Source: JAUSIK01 sp964547875 (GTDB lineage: Archaea > Nanobdellota > Nanobdellia > Pacearchaeales > GW2011-AR1). From it: a DNA stretch of 64,000 nucleotides. The position numbers and the translations under genes were made by a program. Numbering within the stretch: the first letter of the stretch is position 1; the number at the start of each line of letters is the position of its first letter. Positions 31,901 through 39,610 of the stretch are shown in pieces. The stretch is from positions 62,001 to 126,000 of the forward strand of contig CAZJPE010000001.1 in NCBI GenBank assembly GCA_964547875.1, read 5' to 3'. Below the pieces are notes generated by a model that had not been told where the DNA came from, ran no database searches, and saw nothing but the letters and a program-made list of their open reading frames with translations.

Positions 31901-31902
31901 CT

Positions 31903-32877
31903 TTATTTCCTACCTTCATAGGCATATATGACTCCGTCTGGCCCGGGATCTTCAGTTTTACTATAAGGTTTAGAAAACCAAGAACTAATCTGTTCTAAAT
32001 ATGAGTTTTTTGATAAAGAATCTATTGGTTTTGCTTCGCTATTTTCACTACTGGATTTTTCAAGCTCATCTCCAATATATTCAATTATATTGTTTTTCGT
32101 TGTTTTAATATTTTCACGTTTGAAATCAAAAATTAAATGTTTTATATGCTCCTTCTTTGTTGTTCCCCAATCAGGTCCTCCTTGATGTATTGTATCTCCA
32201 AAAACATGCAAATATCTTCCTGCTCCGTTGTCTCCTCTTCGATATGCTTGAACAAATTTCTGTGCATTTTGCCGGAGTATATTTTCCATATTTTCATTAC
32301 TAATATCAGAAGCAAGGTGAAAGAATCTATGATTTTCAGTTTCGGTGTACGAGCGCAAAGGAGGAATGTCTGGTGTAATGGAATCCCATGCTAGTTTAAG
32401 CGACTCAATTCTTCCAAATCCCAGTTCTCTACTAGCGCCATATGTCCCTATAAAATGTATGTCAACTGTTGATTTTCCTGTCGGGTCTGTATATCTATAC
32501 GGATTATTAAGCACATAAGAATAACAATTCAATGCCTGAGGATTATAAATATCTGGCTTGATTGTATCACATTGTGTAAACAACTTGATAAATGAACTAT
32601 AATACCTCGCACCTAAATAATCTAAATCAACTAACTTATCTCTCTCCTTGCCAGCAAACAAAAATCTACTTAATTCCAATCCAGAATAAATCTCTCCAAA
32701 CGGCAAATAAAACTCTTCCTCAACAACATCTCCTGTCTGATTTGTAACTAATGTTGTGCTGCCTAAATGGTCATCATGATAAAATGTCTTTGCGCCTGAA
32801 TTGTCTTTCTTCGCAATTAATTTATCATTCGCATAATAATATGTTTCATTGAGGATAGTTCCGCTCATTATTTTCAT
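31903..32877 (-). CDS. Rhs cassette with C-terminal toxin tip (324 aa)
   Basis: Residues 1-135 are an Rhs-associated core (YHDDHLGSTTLVTNQTG, FLFAGKERDKLVDLDYLGAR, NPYRYTDPTGK). The ~189-aa tip that follows has HVFGDTIHQGGPDWG and an EHIKHLI helix, vaguely like zinc-dependent phospholipase-type His/Asp clusters. It ends with KPYSKTEDPGPDGVIYAY, shared with the 1122-aa protein. No signal peptide: it begins MKIMSGTILNETYYY, within the core, so it looks like a silent or orphan cassette. A membrane protein gene follows directly. Confidence 0.7.
   Translation of the reverse strand: MKIMSGTILNETYYYANDKLIAKKDNSGAKTFYHDDHLGSTTLVTNQTGDVVEEEFYLPFGEIYSGLELSRFLFAGKERDKLVDLDYLGARYYSSFIKLFTQCDTIKPDIYNPQALNCYSYVLNNPYRYTDPTGKSTVDIHFIGTYGASRELGFGRIESLKLAWDSITPDIPPLRSYTETENHRFFHLASDISNENMENILRQNAQKFVQAYRRGDNGAGRYLHVFGDTIHQGGPDWGTTKKEHIKHLIFDFKRENIKTTKNNIIEYIGDELEKSSSENSEAKPIDSLSKNSYLEQISSWFSKPYSKTEDPGPDGVIYAYEGRK
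32473..32877 (-). repeat. Rhs core repeat A
   Basis: DNA-level copy of the Rhs core shared with repeats at 33612, 35027, 36818, 38728 and 40226. The stretch reading ATTATAAATATCTGGCTT is nearly identical between copies. It begins in the middle of the core at the GTILNETYYY junction. Confidence 0.75.
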
Positions 32878-32886
32878 TTTAGGGTT

Positions 32887-33243
32887 TTATTTTTCATCAA
32901 CTAATTTTTCTTTCTCTAATATTTCTTTTAATTCCTTCTTTAATATTGGAATATCTTCATTAATTGTCTTCCAAATTATCCCAATATCAACACCAAAATA
33001 ATGATGTATCATTTTATCCCTCATCCCTACTATTTTCTTCCATTCAATATTTTTATATTTATCAATAAATTCCGATGTTAGATTTTTAGCTGCTTCGCCT
33101 ATTACTTCTATTCTCCTTATAGTAGCGTCCAATATATCTCTATTATTCTCAAAATCTCTCTTTGAAAGATTCTTTATAGATTTTTCAATAAGGGTTATAT
33201 TATCAAGTATATGACTAATAAATACTAAAGGATTCTTTCTCAT
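32887..33243 (-). CDS. hepT: HepT-like RNase toxin (DUF86)
   Basis: The 118-aa helical protein contains the RX4HXY motif of HEPN RNases (RDKMIHHY, Arg75, His80, Tyr82), plus the DUF86 pattern (ATIRRIEVIGEAAKNLTSEF). It overlaps the nucleotidyltransferase gene by four bases. HepT is normally silenced by MntA through AMPylation of a Tyr near the active site; Tyr82 fits. Its place inside the Rhs array is unusual. Confidence 0.88.
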   Translation of the reverse strand: MRKNPLVFISHILDNITLIEKSIKNLSKRDFENNRDILDATIRRIEVIGEAAKNLTSEFIDKYKNIEWKKIVGMRDKMIHHYFGVDIGIIWKTINEDIPILKKELKEILEKEKLVDEK

Positions 33244-33521
33244 ATTATCCTAATTTCCTCTTTAAGTATAGATTTCCTTAATAATGGATTTATTCCTTTA
33301 TAAGTAAGCAAATCTACTTTTTTCTTTAGTTTTCTATTTAGTTCCATTTCTAATTCTATCAAACTCAATAAGCCTCCATTGAATTCTATTAAAATATCAA
33401 TATCGCTATTTTTTTTAGCCTCGCCCCTTGCATAACTGCCAAAAATTCCTGCCTTAGGTATATGATATTTTTTTAAGGTGCCTTTAATTTTTGATTTTAT
33501 CTTGCTTATTTCATTTACCAT
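33240..33521 (-). CDS. mntA: MntA-like nucleotidyltransferase antitoxin
   Basis: The 93-aa minimal nucleotidyltransferase has the GSx10DxD motif (Gly28-Ser29, Asp40, Asp42 in GSYARGEAKKNSDID). Paired with HepT, it acts as antitoxin by modifying it. The order antitoxin-then-toxin is usual. It is coupled to the HepT gene. Confidence 0.88.
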   Translation of the reverse strand: MVNEISKIKSKIKGTLKKYHIPKAGIFGSYARGEAKKNSDIDILIEFNGGLLSLIELEMELNRKLKKKVDLLTYKGINPLLRKSILKEEIRII

Positions 33522-33608
33522 ATTATCCTATGAAATTGATATTTTTTATATCTTTGGGATTTCCCATCAGGTTGTATAAACCTAAATAAAGTAGAAGGCT
33601 CATAATAT
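33522..33608 (-). pseudogene. Frameshifted Rhs-core remnant
   Basis: Read in another frame on the minus strand, this gap encodes RYYEPSTLFRFIQPDG, the RYY...F..PD segment of Rhs cores. It continues the truncated core of the 33609 gene, so that cassette lost most of its core and tip. Confidence 0.6.
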
Positions 33609-34088
33609 CTAATTTCCAGAATTATCTTTCTTTGCAACTAATTTACCATTTGCGTAATAATAAGTTTCATTTAATATTGTTCCATTGCTGTAACGAACTT
33701 GAATGAAATTGTCACTTATCTTATTTCTAAAATCAACAAATTCATCATAGATTATGTTTCTAAATCCAAAATCATAATTTTCATTATGAAATATAAAATG
33801 CAAAGAAATTCCTTGATTTAACCAATAGATATTTTGTTCTTCGTCATAAATGTAACCACTATCAAAATTTTTATCAGAATTATTTAATCCATAAATTGAG
33901 AATGTCAAACATTCTCCTAAAATATTATTTGTTAAATTATTTGAATGACAGATTATAGTGGATTGTGAATAGAAGTCTATTGTGTCGTTCCTTTCAGAGT
34001 TCTCTATGTTGTTTTGGGCAAGTGAGAGATTTAATAATATGAGAATTAGGAAAATTGCTAAAATTATTTTTGGTAGATTAATATTCAT
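33609..34088 (-). CDS. Chimeric secreted protein ending in a truncated Rhs core (159 aa)
   Basis: A signal peptide (IILAIFLILILLNLSLAQ) and a ~95-residue unknown outer domain run directly into ISDNFIQVRYSNGTILNETY, the Rhs core junction. The frame stops 36 residues later at NSGN. The rest of the core survives only as out-of-frame debris up to 33522. It looks like a recombination product in which an unrelated secreted ORF was fused to a decaying cassette. Confidence 0.6.
   Translation of the reverse strand: MNINLPKIILAIFLILILLNLSLAQNNIENSERNDTIDFYSQSTIICHSNNLTNNILGECLTFSIYGLNNSDKNFDSGYIYDEEQNIYWLNQGISLHFIFHNENYDFGFRNIIYDEFVDFRNKISDNFIQVRYSNGTILNETYYYANGKLVAKKDNSGN
33612..33719 (-). repeat. 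Rhs core repeat B (truncated)
   Basis: A 36-codon fragment of the shared Rhs core at the end of the 33609 gene. It contains the NGTILNETYYYAN junction common to all cassettes. Confidence 0.7.
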
Positions 34089-34093
34089 TTTTA

Positions 34094-34357
34094 TTATATA
34101 ATCATTAAAATTATTATTGCTATAATGATGAGAGATATGCCTATTCCTGTAGCAGAATTTTTACTTGTTGGTGCGCCCCTAATCCATGCTTTTTTAGTTT
34201 TTATAGATTTTACGCCTCCATGTAAAAGCCATACGCCAAATAATATTAAGATAATACTATATAAATTAACTTCTTTAAAAGAATAAGATTTTATGAATCC
34301 AATTATAAAATATATTAAGTCATATAACCAAATAAAATTACTTTTCTTTTTCACCAA
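34094..34357 (-). CDS. Small membrane protein, candidate immunity to the 34361 tip
   Basis: The 87-aa protein has three hydrophobic segments (LYDLIYFIIGFIKSY, LYSIILILFGVWLLHGG and ISLIIIAIIILMII). It starts a few bases after the stop of the 451-aa Rhs cassette, using TTG or GTG. Position and membrane nature fit an immunity protein against a membrane-acting tip. Confidence 0.5.
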   Translation of the reverse strand: MVKKKSNFIWLYDLIYFIIGFIKSYSFKEVNLYSIILILFGVWLLHGGVKSIKTKKAWIRGAPTSKNSATGIGISLIIIAIIILMII

Positions 34358-34360
34358 TTT

Positions 34361-35716
34361 TTATATACAGGACATTATAACCCCACATCCTCCTCTGTTG
34401 TTATTACTTCTTGACTGTTCTTTATTAGATTTTGAAGATATTGCATTATTTAAATTTCTTCCGCCTCTATTCGATTGTGAGTTAGAGTTTGTTTGTTTAT
34501 TGGAAGAATCTACCGTTCCTTTAAATATAGATTCTCCAAATTCAGAATATCCAGATTGTGCTGTTTGAGATATCGCTTCGCTAAATGTAGCTTTTCCTAA
34601 TTGTGAGGATGGATAAAATTGGCCAGGCGTTCTTCTTATTATGCCAGGAAGAGAACTTTGCGAGATTCTTGATGAAATTACAGAATTAAAAACGGCGGAT
34701 GTTAAAATATCTCTGCCTGAAATCTCATTATACCCTCTTCCTTCCACTAAAGTCTCTTGAGCAAACTCTTGTCCAGCACCAATGCCTGCTAATGCTGTTG
34801 TTCTAATAGCAGTGCCAACACCTGCTGTTGCAATACTTCTAAGCCCACCACTAGCTATAGCCGCTACTGTTGTTCCAGGAGAAATTAGTATACTTGCAGC
34901 AGTCGCTCCACCAGCAATCGTTCCAGATAACACAGCTTTGCCTATATCCCCAGTTTGCTGATAAGTAATATAACCTTGGATGCCTCCTATGACTATTGCG
35001 GGCACAGCAACAACCAAGACAGGAATGTTTCCTGTCTCATCCGTATACTTATACGGATTATTCAAAACATAAGAATAACAATTCAATGCCTGTGGATTAT
35101 AAATATCTGGCTTTATTGTATCACATTGAATAAATAGACTAGCAAATGGATTATAATACCTTGCGCCCAAATAATCTAAATCAACTAACTTATCCCTTTC
35201 CTTGCCTGCAAACAAGAATCTGTTTAGTCCAAGACCTGAAAATATCTTTCCGAACGGCTCATAGAAATTCTCTTCTACAATATTGCCAGATTGATTTGTT
35301 ACTAATGTAGTGCTACCTAAATGATCTCCATGATAATAATTCTTACTTCCAGAATTGTCTTTCTTAGCAACAAGTTTATCATTGGCATAGTAATAAGTTT
35401 CATTTAATATAGTTCCATTAGAATATCTAATTTGAATAAAATTATCAGAGATATAATAAGTAGTTGCGTTAATGCCTGTGCTATAATCATAATCTGCCTT
35501 CTTAACCCTATTTCCTTCTGCATCATAAGCATATTGCTCTATTAATCTTCCATTTGTTGAGTTAGTTATTTTTGTTAATTGGTTAAATCCATCATAAGTA
35601 TAGTTTTTATCAAATCCTGAAATGAGATTGCCATTTGGGTCATAAGGAAAAGGAGTCCAGATAATTTCTCCTTCCTCAATATAATTATCTTCTTTCTGTA
35701 TTGTTATGAGTTTCAT
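34361..35716 (-). CDS. Rhs cassette with hydrophobic toxin tip and MSCI tail (451 aa)
   Basis: Residues 1-22 are a short leader containing IIWTPF. YD repeats and the Rhs core follow to TDETGN at residue 230. The ~221-aa tip has Ala/Gly-rich hydrophobic stretches (VLVVAVPAIVIGGIQGYITY, AGGATAASILISPGTTVAAI) as in pore-forming or pre-toxin regions. A Ser/Asn-rich linker then ends RGGCGVIMSCI. No signal peptide. It overlaps the preceding membrane-protein gene by four bases. Confidence 0.72.
   Translation of the reverse strand: MKLITIQKEDNYIEEGEIIWTPFPYDPNGNLISGFDKNYTYDGFNQLTKITNSTNGRLIEQYAYDAEGNRVKKADYDYSTGINATTYYISDNFIQIRYSNGTILNETYYYANDKLVAKKDNSGSKNYYHGDHLGSTTLVTNQSGNIVEENFYEPFGKIFSGLGLNRFLFAGKERDKLVDLDYLGARYYNPFASLFIQCDTIKPDIYNPQALNCYSYVLNNPYKYTDETGNIPVLVVAVPAIVIGGIQGYITYQQTGDIGKAVLSGTIAGGATAASILISPGTTVAAIASGGLRSIATAGVGTAIRTTALAGIGAGQEFAQETLVEGRGYNEISGRDILTSAVFNSVISSRISQSSLPGIIRRTPGQFYPSSQLGKATFSEAISQTAQSGYSEFGESIFKGTVDSSNKQTNSNSQSNRGGRNLNNAISSKSNKEQSRSNNNRGGCGVIMSCI
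35027..35716 (-). repeat. Rhs core repeat C
   Basis: Shared YD/core segment of the 451-aa cassette, nearly identical in places to the other cores of the array. Confidence 0.75.
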
Positions 35717-36225
35717 TTCTTAATATTTTTATATTTCTTAAATAACCCTCCTACTATTAATACAACAAATATGTATTGTAAGGGATAAATTATTAAAAAC
35801 GATAGAATCCCAAAAAAATCAACCAAATCTGTATAGGAACTTGGATCATAGGGTATAGTTGATTTATTAGCCAAATAAAAGCCAATATTGTTGGCTATTT
35901 CGGCTGTTATTCCTATTGGAATCAACATAAATACCAACACACTTAAAAATATAAAATGAAAATTATACTTTATAGGTTTCAAATAAGGTATTAAAGTTAT
36001 TAGATTATGTAATAAATAAAGAGGAATTAAAACTAAAATAAAGCTTCCTAATATTATCTCTTCTAAACCACTAGAACCAAGAACAGAGAGATATATTTCA
36101 CTATATTGAAATAGGTAATTTGTAATAAACCAAACTATTGCCGTTGATAAAATGATAGAGAAAGAAAGATAAACTATCAATTTCAGCTGATTTCCTATAA
36201 TATCTTTTATGTTATTTTTTTTCAT
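35713..36225 (-). CDS. Membrane protein, candidate immunity to the 36227 tip
   Basis: The 170-aa protein has about four membrane helices (LIVYLSFSIILSTAIVWFIT, FILVLIPLYLLHNLITLIPY, FIFLSVLVFMLIPIGITAEI, FLIIYPLQYIFVVLIVGGLF). The ATG at 36225 follows the Rhs stop by one base. Its end overlaps the next cassette start by four bases. Confidence 0.55.
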   Translation of the reverse strand: MKKNNIKDIIGNQLKLIVYLSFSIILSTAIVWFITNYLFQYSEIYLSVLGSSGLEEIILGSFILVLIPLYLLHNLITLIPYLKPIKYNFHFIFLSVLVFMLIPIGITAEIANNIGFYLANKSTIPYDPSSYTDLVDFFGILSFLIIYPLQYIFVVLIVGGLFKKYKNIKK

Positions 36226-36226
36226 C

Positions 36227-37585
36227 TTATGCACAACTCATGATTTTGCCACATCCTTTATTTCTACTACCTTCAGATTTATCTTTATTATATGGTTTTT
36301 CAACTATTCTTTTATCATAGTTATATGTTTTATCTATTCCTGGAGAAATTGCCCAAGGAGATAGATCTCCCTTAGGAAAACTACTGCCTGCATTTTCTGT
36401 AGCAGTTCTTGCGAAAACATTTGAATTAGATCTACTGCTACCTACTTTAGGGTTGAGAACATACGGCACCTTCGCTTCATTCAATTTGTTTCCTTCTGCT
36501 ATAATATCATTAATAAATTCTGTATCTGTCTTTCCTTCTGGCGTATTCAATAATACATTGCTATATTCTTTAGTTCCTCCTGTTTTCTCCACATTCTTTC
36601 CAAATTGCAAAATACTATTAGGATTAAAAATTCCATCTGAAGCATATGCCCCTAAATTGAAGTTGGTTTCTCCTCTAAAGTCTTCCGGATTATCAGGTAT
36701 AACATTAAAGTAAGAATGAGTAGTATGACTTGTAACAAAATTAGAGACCACTCTAAGAAAAAGAATATCACTATTTGCATATTGATTATTTATACTTCTT
36801 GTAACTAAATAAACCTCCTTGCCATTTGGGTCTATGTATTTATAAGGATTGTTAAGCACATAGGCATAATGATTTAGATTTTGTGGGTTGAATATATTAG
36901 CTATCATAGAATCAGGAGAAATAAACATCCTCATAATTGAAGCCTGATAATACCTTGCTCCATAATAATAAATATCAACTAATTTATCAAACTCTTGAGC
37001 CGTGAATAAATATCTTGAACTTTCACTTCCACTATACACATCACCAAACGGCAAATAAAACTCTTCTTCTGTAATATTTCCTGTTTGATTAGTTACTAAT
37101 GTAATAGAACCCAAGTGGTCAGAATGATAATATGTCTTTGCACCGCTATTATCTTTCTTTACAATTAATTTATCATTTGCATAGTAATATGTTTCATTTA
37201 ATATTGTTCCGTTTGTATAGCGGATTTGAATGAAATTGTCGCTAATGTAATAGGTTGTTTGATTATTTCCTGTTGTGTAATCATATTCTACTTTCTTTAT
37301 TCTGTTGCCATCAGCATCATACCTATATTCTGCTATAACATTTCCTGTGGCATTCTTCTTTCTAACTGAAGATAATTGATTGAATGGATCATACTCGTAA
37401 TATTTGCCAAGTCCTTTTATTAAATTTCCATTTGCGTCATAAGTCATATCTGTGTTATAAGTTAAGAGATTTTCGTAATCTAAGGCGTATTCTAGATAGA
37501 GTTCTTCTTCGCTATTATATTTATTTTCTGATAAAAACGGCGTCCAGATTAGTATGTTATTTTTTGGGTTTGTTAGGATTTGCAT
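36227..37585 (-). CDS. Rhs cassette with papain-like-looking tip and MSCA tail (452 aa)
   Basis: A leader with LIWTPF, YD repeats (MTYDANGNLIKGLG) and the Rhs core run to IDPNGK at residue 256. The tip of ~196 aa has VYLVTRSIN, a THSYFNVIP His segment and SNSNVFARTATENAG. This loosely resembles the His...Asn-Ser-Asn pattern of papain-like/NlpC-type effector domains, so a cysteine- or amidase-type fold is a guess. The C-terminus is KGCGKIMSCA. No signal peptide. A membrane protein gene follows one base later. Confidence 0.72.
   Translation of the reverse strand: MQILTNPKNNILIWTPFLSENKYNSEEELYLEYALDYENLLTYNTDMTYDANGNLIKGLGKYYEYDPFNQLSSVRKKNATGNVIAEYRYDADGNRIKKVEYDYTTGNNQTTYYISDNFIQIRYTNGTILNETYYYANDKLIVKKDNSGAKTYYHSDHLGSITLVTNQTGNITEEEFYLPFGDVYSGSESSRYLFTAQEFDKLVDIYYYGARYYQASIMRMFISPDSMIANIFNPQNLNHYAYVLNNPYKYIDPNGKEVYLVTRSINNQYANSDILFLRVVSNFVTSHTTHSYFNVIPDNPEDFRGETNFNLGAYASDGIFNPNSILQFGKNVEKTGGTKEYSNVLLNTPEGKTDTEFINDIIAEGNKLNEAKVPYVLNPKVGSSRSNSNVFARTATENAGSSFPKGDLSPWAISPGIDKTYNYDKRIVEKPYNKDKSEGSRNKGCGKIMSCA
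36818..37585 (-). repeat. Rhs core repeat D
   Basis: YD/core segment of the 452-aa cassette. Its distal part (ISPDSMIANIFNPQNLNHYA) diverges from the other cores, so the copy is older or mosaic. Confidence 0.7.
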
Positions 37586-37586
37586 T

Positions 37587-37838
37587 TTAAATAAAAGTCA
37601 GATATATTCCTAAAATGATTAAAATAATACCTATACAAATGCCTAATGGAGCAAAAAACTTTCTTATAATATTTGCCGCTTTATCTTCGCCAAAAATTTT
37701 TCTCCAAATAAAAGCTTTTGGGCTTTTCTTGACATAATTCTCTAGAAACTTTTTATCTTTAATGGCTTTTGTCGCATAATAAAAGTTTATTACACCAGCT
37801 AATAAAATTAATAAAGAATAAGTGTTAAATTTAATCAT
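37587..37838 (-). CDS. Small membrane protein, possible orphan immunity gene (83 aa)
   Basis: Two hydrophobic helices (SLLILLAGVINFYYATKAIK and FFAPLGICIGIILIILGIYL) flank a basic loop. It lies between the barstar gene and the next cassette, so it is a second small gene after one tip. It may be an immunity gene left from a lost cassette. Function is inferred from position only. Confidence 0.5.
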   Translation of the reverse strand: MIKFNTYSLLILLAGVINFYYATKAIKDKKFLENYVKKSPKAFIWRKIFGEDKAANIIRKFFAPLGICIGIILIILGIYLTFI

Positions 37839-37882
37839 ATTTATATTAGTTTTATTAAGTTTAAAAGTTTTTGTTTTTATTC

Positions 37883-38176
37883 TTATTTCTCAATCTTAAA
37901 TTTTACATGATATTTATGATTTCTTATTATTTCAAGTATATTTTTTAAGAATTCTTCAGGCAATTCTTTTTTTGATTTATCAAAGTTTCTCCAAACTAAA
38001 ATTATCTTTTCTTTGAACTCAAATTGGTATCCTCCATATAGGATATCGTCAAAAGCATCATAGTTTCTACCAAAACCTTTAAAATCATTAGTCAGCACAC
38101 TTACTATCTCGTCATAAAATCCTTTTATATCATGAAAATTTTCTCCATCTATAATAAAAGTCTTTATTTTCTTCAT
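37883..38176 (-). CDS. Barstar-like RNase inhibitor (immunity)
   Basis: The 97-aa protein matches barstar: IKTFIIDGENF at the start, and FGRNYDAFDDIL (residues 35-46) corresponding to barstar's YGENLDALWDCL. Asp40 and Asp44 sit at the positions of barstar Asp35 and Asp39, which plug the RNase active site. VWRNFDKSKK follows as in barstar's EWRQFEQSKQ. It overlaps the barnase-like cassette gene by four bases (ATGA), the classical toxin-immunity arrangement. Confidence 0.88.
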   Translation of the reverse strand: MKKIKTFIIDGENFHDIKGFYDEIVSVLTNDFKGFGRNYDAFDDILYGGYQFEFKEKIILVWRNFDKSKKELPEEFLKNILEIIRNHKYHVKFKIEK

Positions 38177-39222
38177 TTCTTTTTAGAACCTCCAAAAACA
38201 TTTTTAATCTTATCTACGATTTTAGTAAATGAACTCTTTTCGTAATGCTTATCAGTATAATATGTTTCTCCGCCCTTACCAGTTATAACTCTTTCTGGAT
38301 TTTTTCTACTAGTTACATCATGAGTTGTATAATAACCTAGTTCTTGTTTTGGAAGTGCGCCCTCTACATTCTTAAATTCATGGGGTCTTAGCCCATCAGT
38401 CTTTCCACTTTGTATTTTATTAATTGTATCTTGGACACTTTGAGGCAAATCGGATAACTTGGTTTCCTTTAATTTATCCGCGACATTTTCTGCGCCCTTC
38501 AAAGCATCTCCCACCTTCTCCCCGGTCTTAGCCAAATCAGCCACATCACTAACTCTATCAATTCCTTTAGCAACTCTAAATCCTGCCCCTAATCCAGTTA
38601 CAAAAGGCAAGGCTGCTCCTGCAACATCTAAACCAAGAGCAACATAATTGGCAGAATTGTCAGGATCTTGAATAATGCTATAAATATCATATCCGATAAA
38701 TCCTACATCGGCAACAGTTTCTATATAATGCCCAGTACCATCTTTGTATTTGTAGGGATTGTTTCTTGCATAATTATAACAGTTTAATTGTTGAGGATCG
38801 TAAATATCTGGCTTAATTGTATCACACTGTATAAACAACCTCATAATAGAAGCTTGATAATACCTCGCCCCATAATAATACAAGTCAACAAGCTTATCAA
38901 ACTCTTGAGCTGTGTATAAAAACCTAGATAATCCAGCTCCAGATAGTATATCGCCAAAAGGACCATAAAAGTTTTCTTCAACAATATGCCCACTCTGATT
39001 AGTAACTAAACTCGTACTACCTAAATGGTCTCCATGATAAAATGTTTTTGCTCCTGAATTATCCTTTTTAGCAACTAATTTATCATTGGCGTAATAATAT
39101 GTTTCGTTGAGAATTGTTCCGTTAGTGTTCTCATCATTTAAAATATATTCCATATAAAATTCTTCTTGTGGCATTTGTGTCCAGATGAACTCGTTATCTT
39201 TTTCTATAATAATAGTTATCAT
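38173..39222 (-). CDS. Rhs cassette with barnase-like RNase tip (349 aa)
   Basis: A short leader (EFIWTQMPQEEFYMEY) and the Rhs core run to residue 165 (KDGTGH). A hydrophobic linker of ~75 residues precedes a C-terminal RNase N1/barnase-like domain from about residue 281 (EFKNVEGALP, ELGYYTTHDV, ERVITGKGGETYYTDKHY, SFTKIVDKI). The Arg87 and His102 equivalents of barnase are visible (ERVI, DKHY). The Glu73 position appears to be Thr in YYTTHD, so activity may be altered. The barstar gene follows with a four-base overlap. No signal peptide. Confidence 0.85.
   Translation of the reverse strand: MITIIIEKDNEFIWTQMPQEEFYMEYILNDENTNGTILNETYYYANDKLVAKKDNSGAKTFYHGDHLGSTSLVTNQSGHIVEENFYGPFGDILSGAGLSRFLYTAQEFDKLVDLYYYGARYYQASIMRLFIQCDTIKPDIYDPQQLNCYNYARNNPYKYKDGTGHYIETVADVGFIGYDIYSIIQDPDNSANYVALGLDVAGAALPFVTGLGAGFRVAKGIDRVSDVADLAKTGEKVGDALKGAENVADKLKETKLSDLPQSVQDTINKIQSGKTDGLRPHEFKNVEGALPKQELGYYTTHDVTSRKNPERVITGKGGETYYTDKHYEKSSFTKIVDKIKNVFGGSKKK
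38728..39222 (-). repeat. Rhs core repeat E
   Basis: Core segment of the barnase cassette. It enters the core at the NGTILNETYYYAN junction, directly after the leader, with the upstream YD repeats missing. Confidence 0.75.
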
Positions 39223-39608
39223 TTTTTATCTACATTTCTTAATTTTCTCATTAATTTAACAATTCCAAGACCTAAATAAAATCCAATTAATAAACCTGCT
39301 ATTTTAATAACTAAAAAATCTCCCCAATAATATTTTAATAATTGCCAAGATATGATGGCTAGTAATATAGAAAATAACAATTCTCTTTCGTTAAGTGAGT
39401 TTTTGTTCATTTTAAAAAAGCCCCTTCCTTCTTTGGAATAGATTATCGATGTTACTAAAAATCCAAAGAATATACCGAGTATCATAATAATTGATCCAAA
39501 AATTATAATAAAGACTGGGCTACGCTTGCCTATGATAGAGGCACCAATCGCAAGAATCAAAAAAGCAATCCCATACATTATTATTGTAACTATTTTTTCT
39601 TTATCCAT
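39219..39608 (-). CDS. Membrane protein, candidate immunity to the 1122-aa Rhs tip
   Basis: The 129-aa protein has about four hydrophobic helices (IVTIIMYGIAFLILAIGASI, VFIIIFGSIIMILGIFFGFL, LLFSILLAIISWQLLKYY, IAGLLIGFYLGLGIVKL). I chose the ATG at 39608, two bases after the Rhs stop. It overlaps the next cassette start by four bases. Confidence 0.55.
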   Translation of the reverse strand: MDKEKIVTIIMYGIAFLILAIGASIIGKRSPVFIIIFGSIIMILGIFFGFLVTSIIYSKEGRGFFKMNKNSLNERELLFSILLAIISWQLLKYYWGDFLVIKIAGLLIGFYLGLGIVKLMRKLRNVDKK

Positions 39609-39610
39609 TT

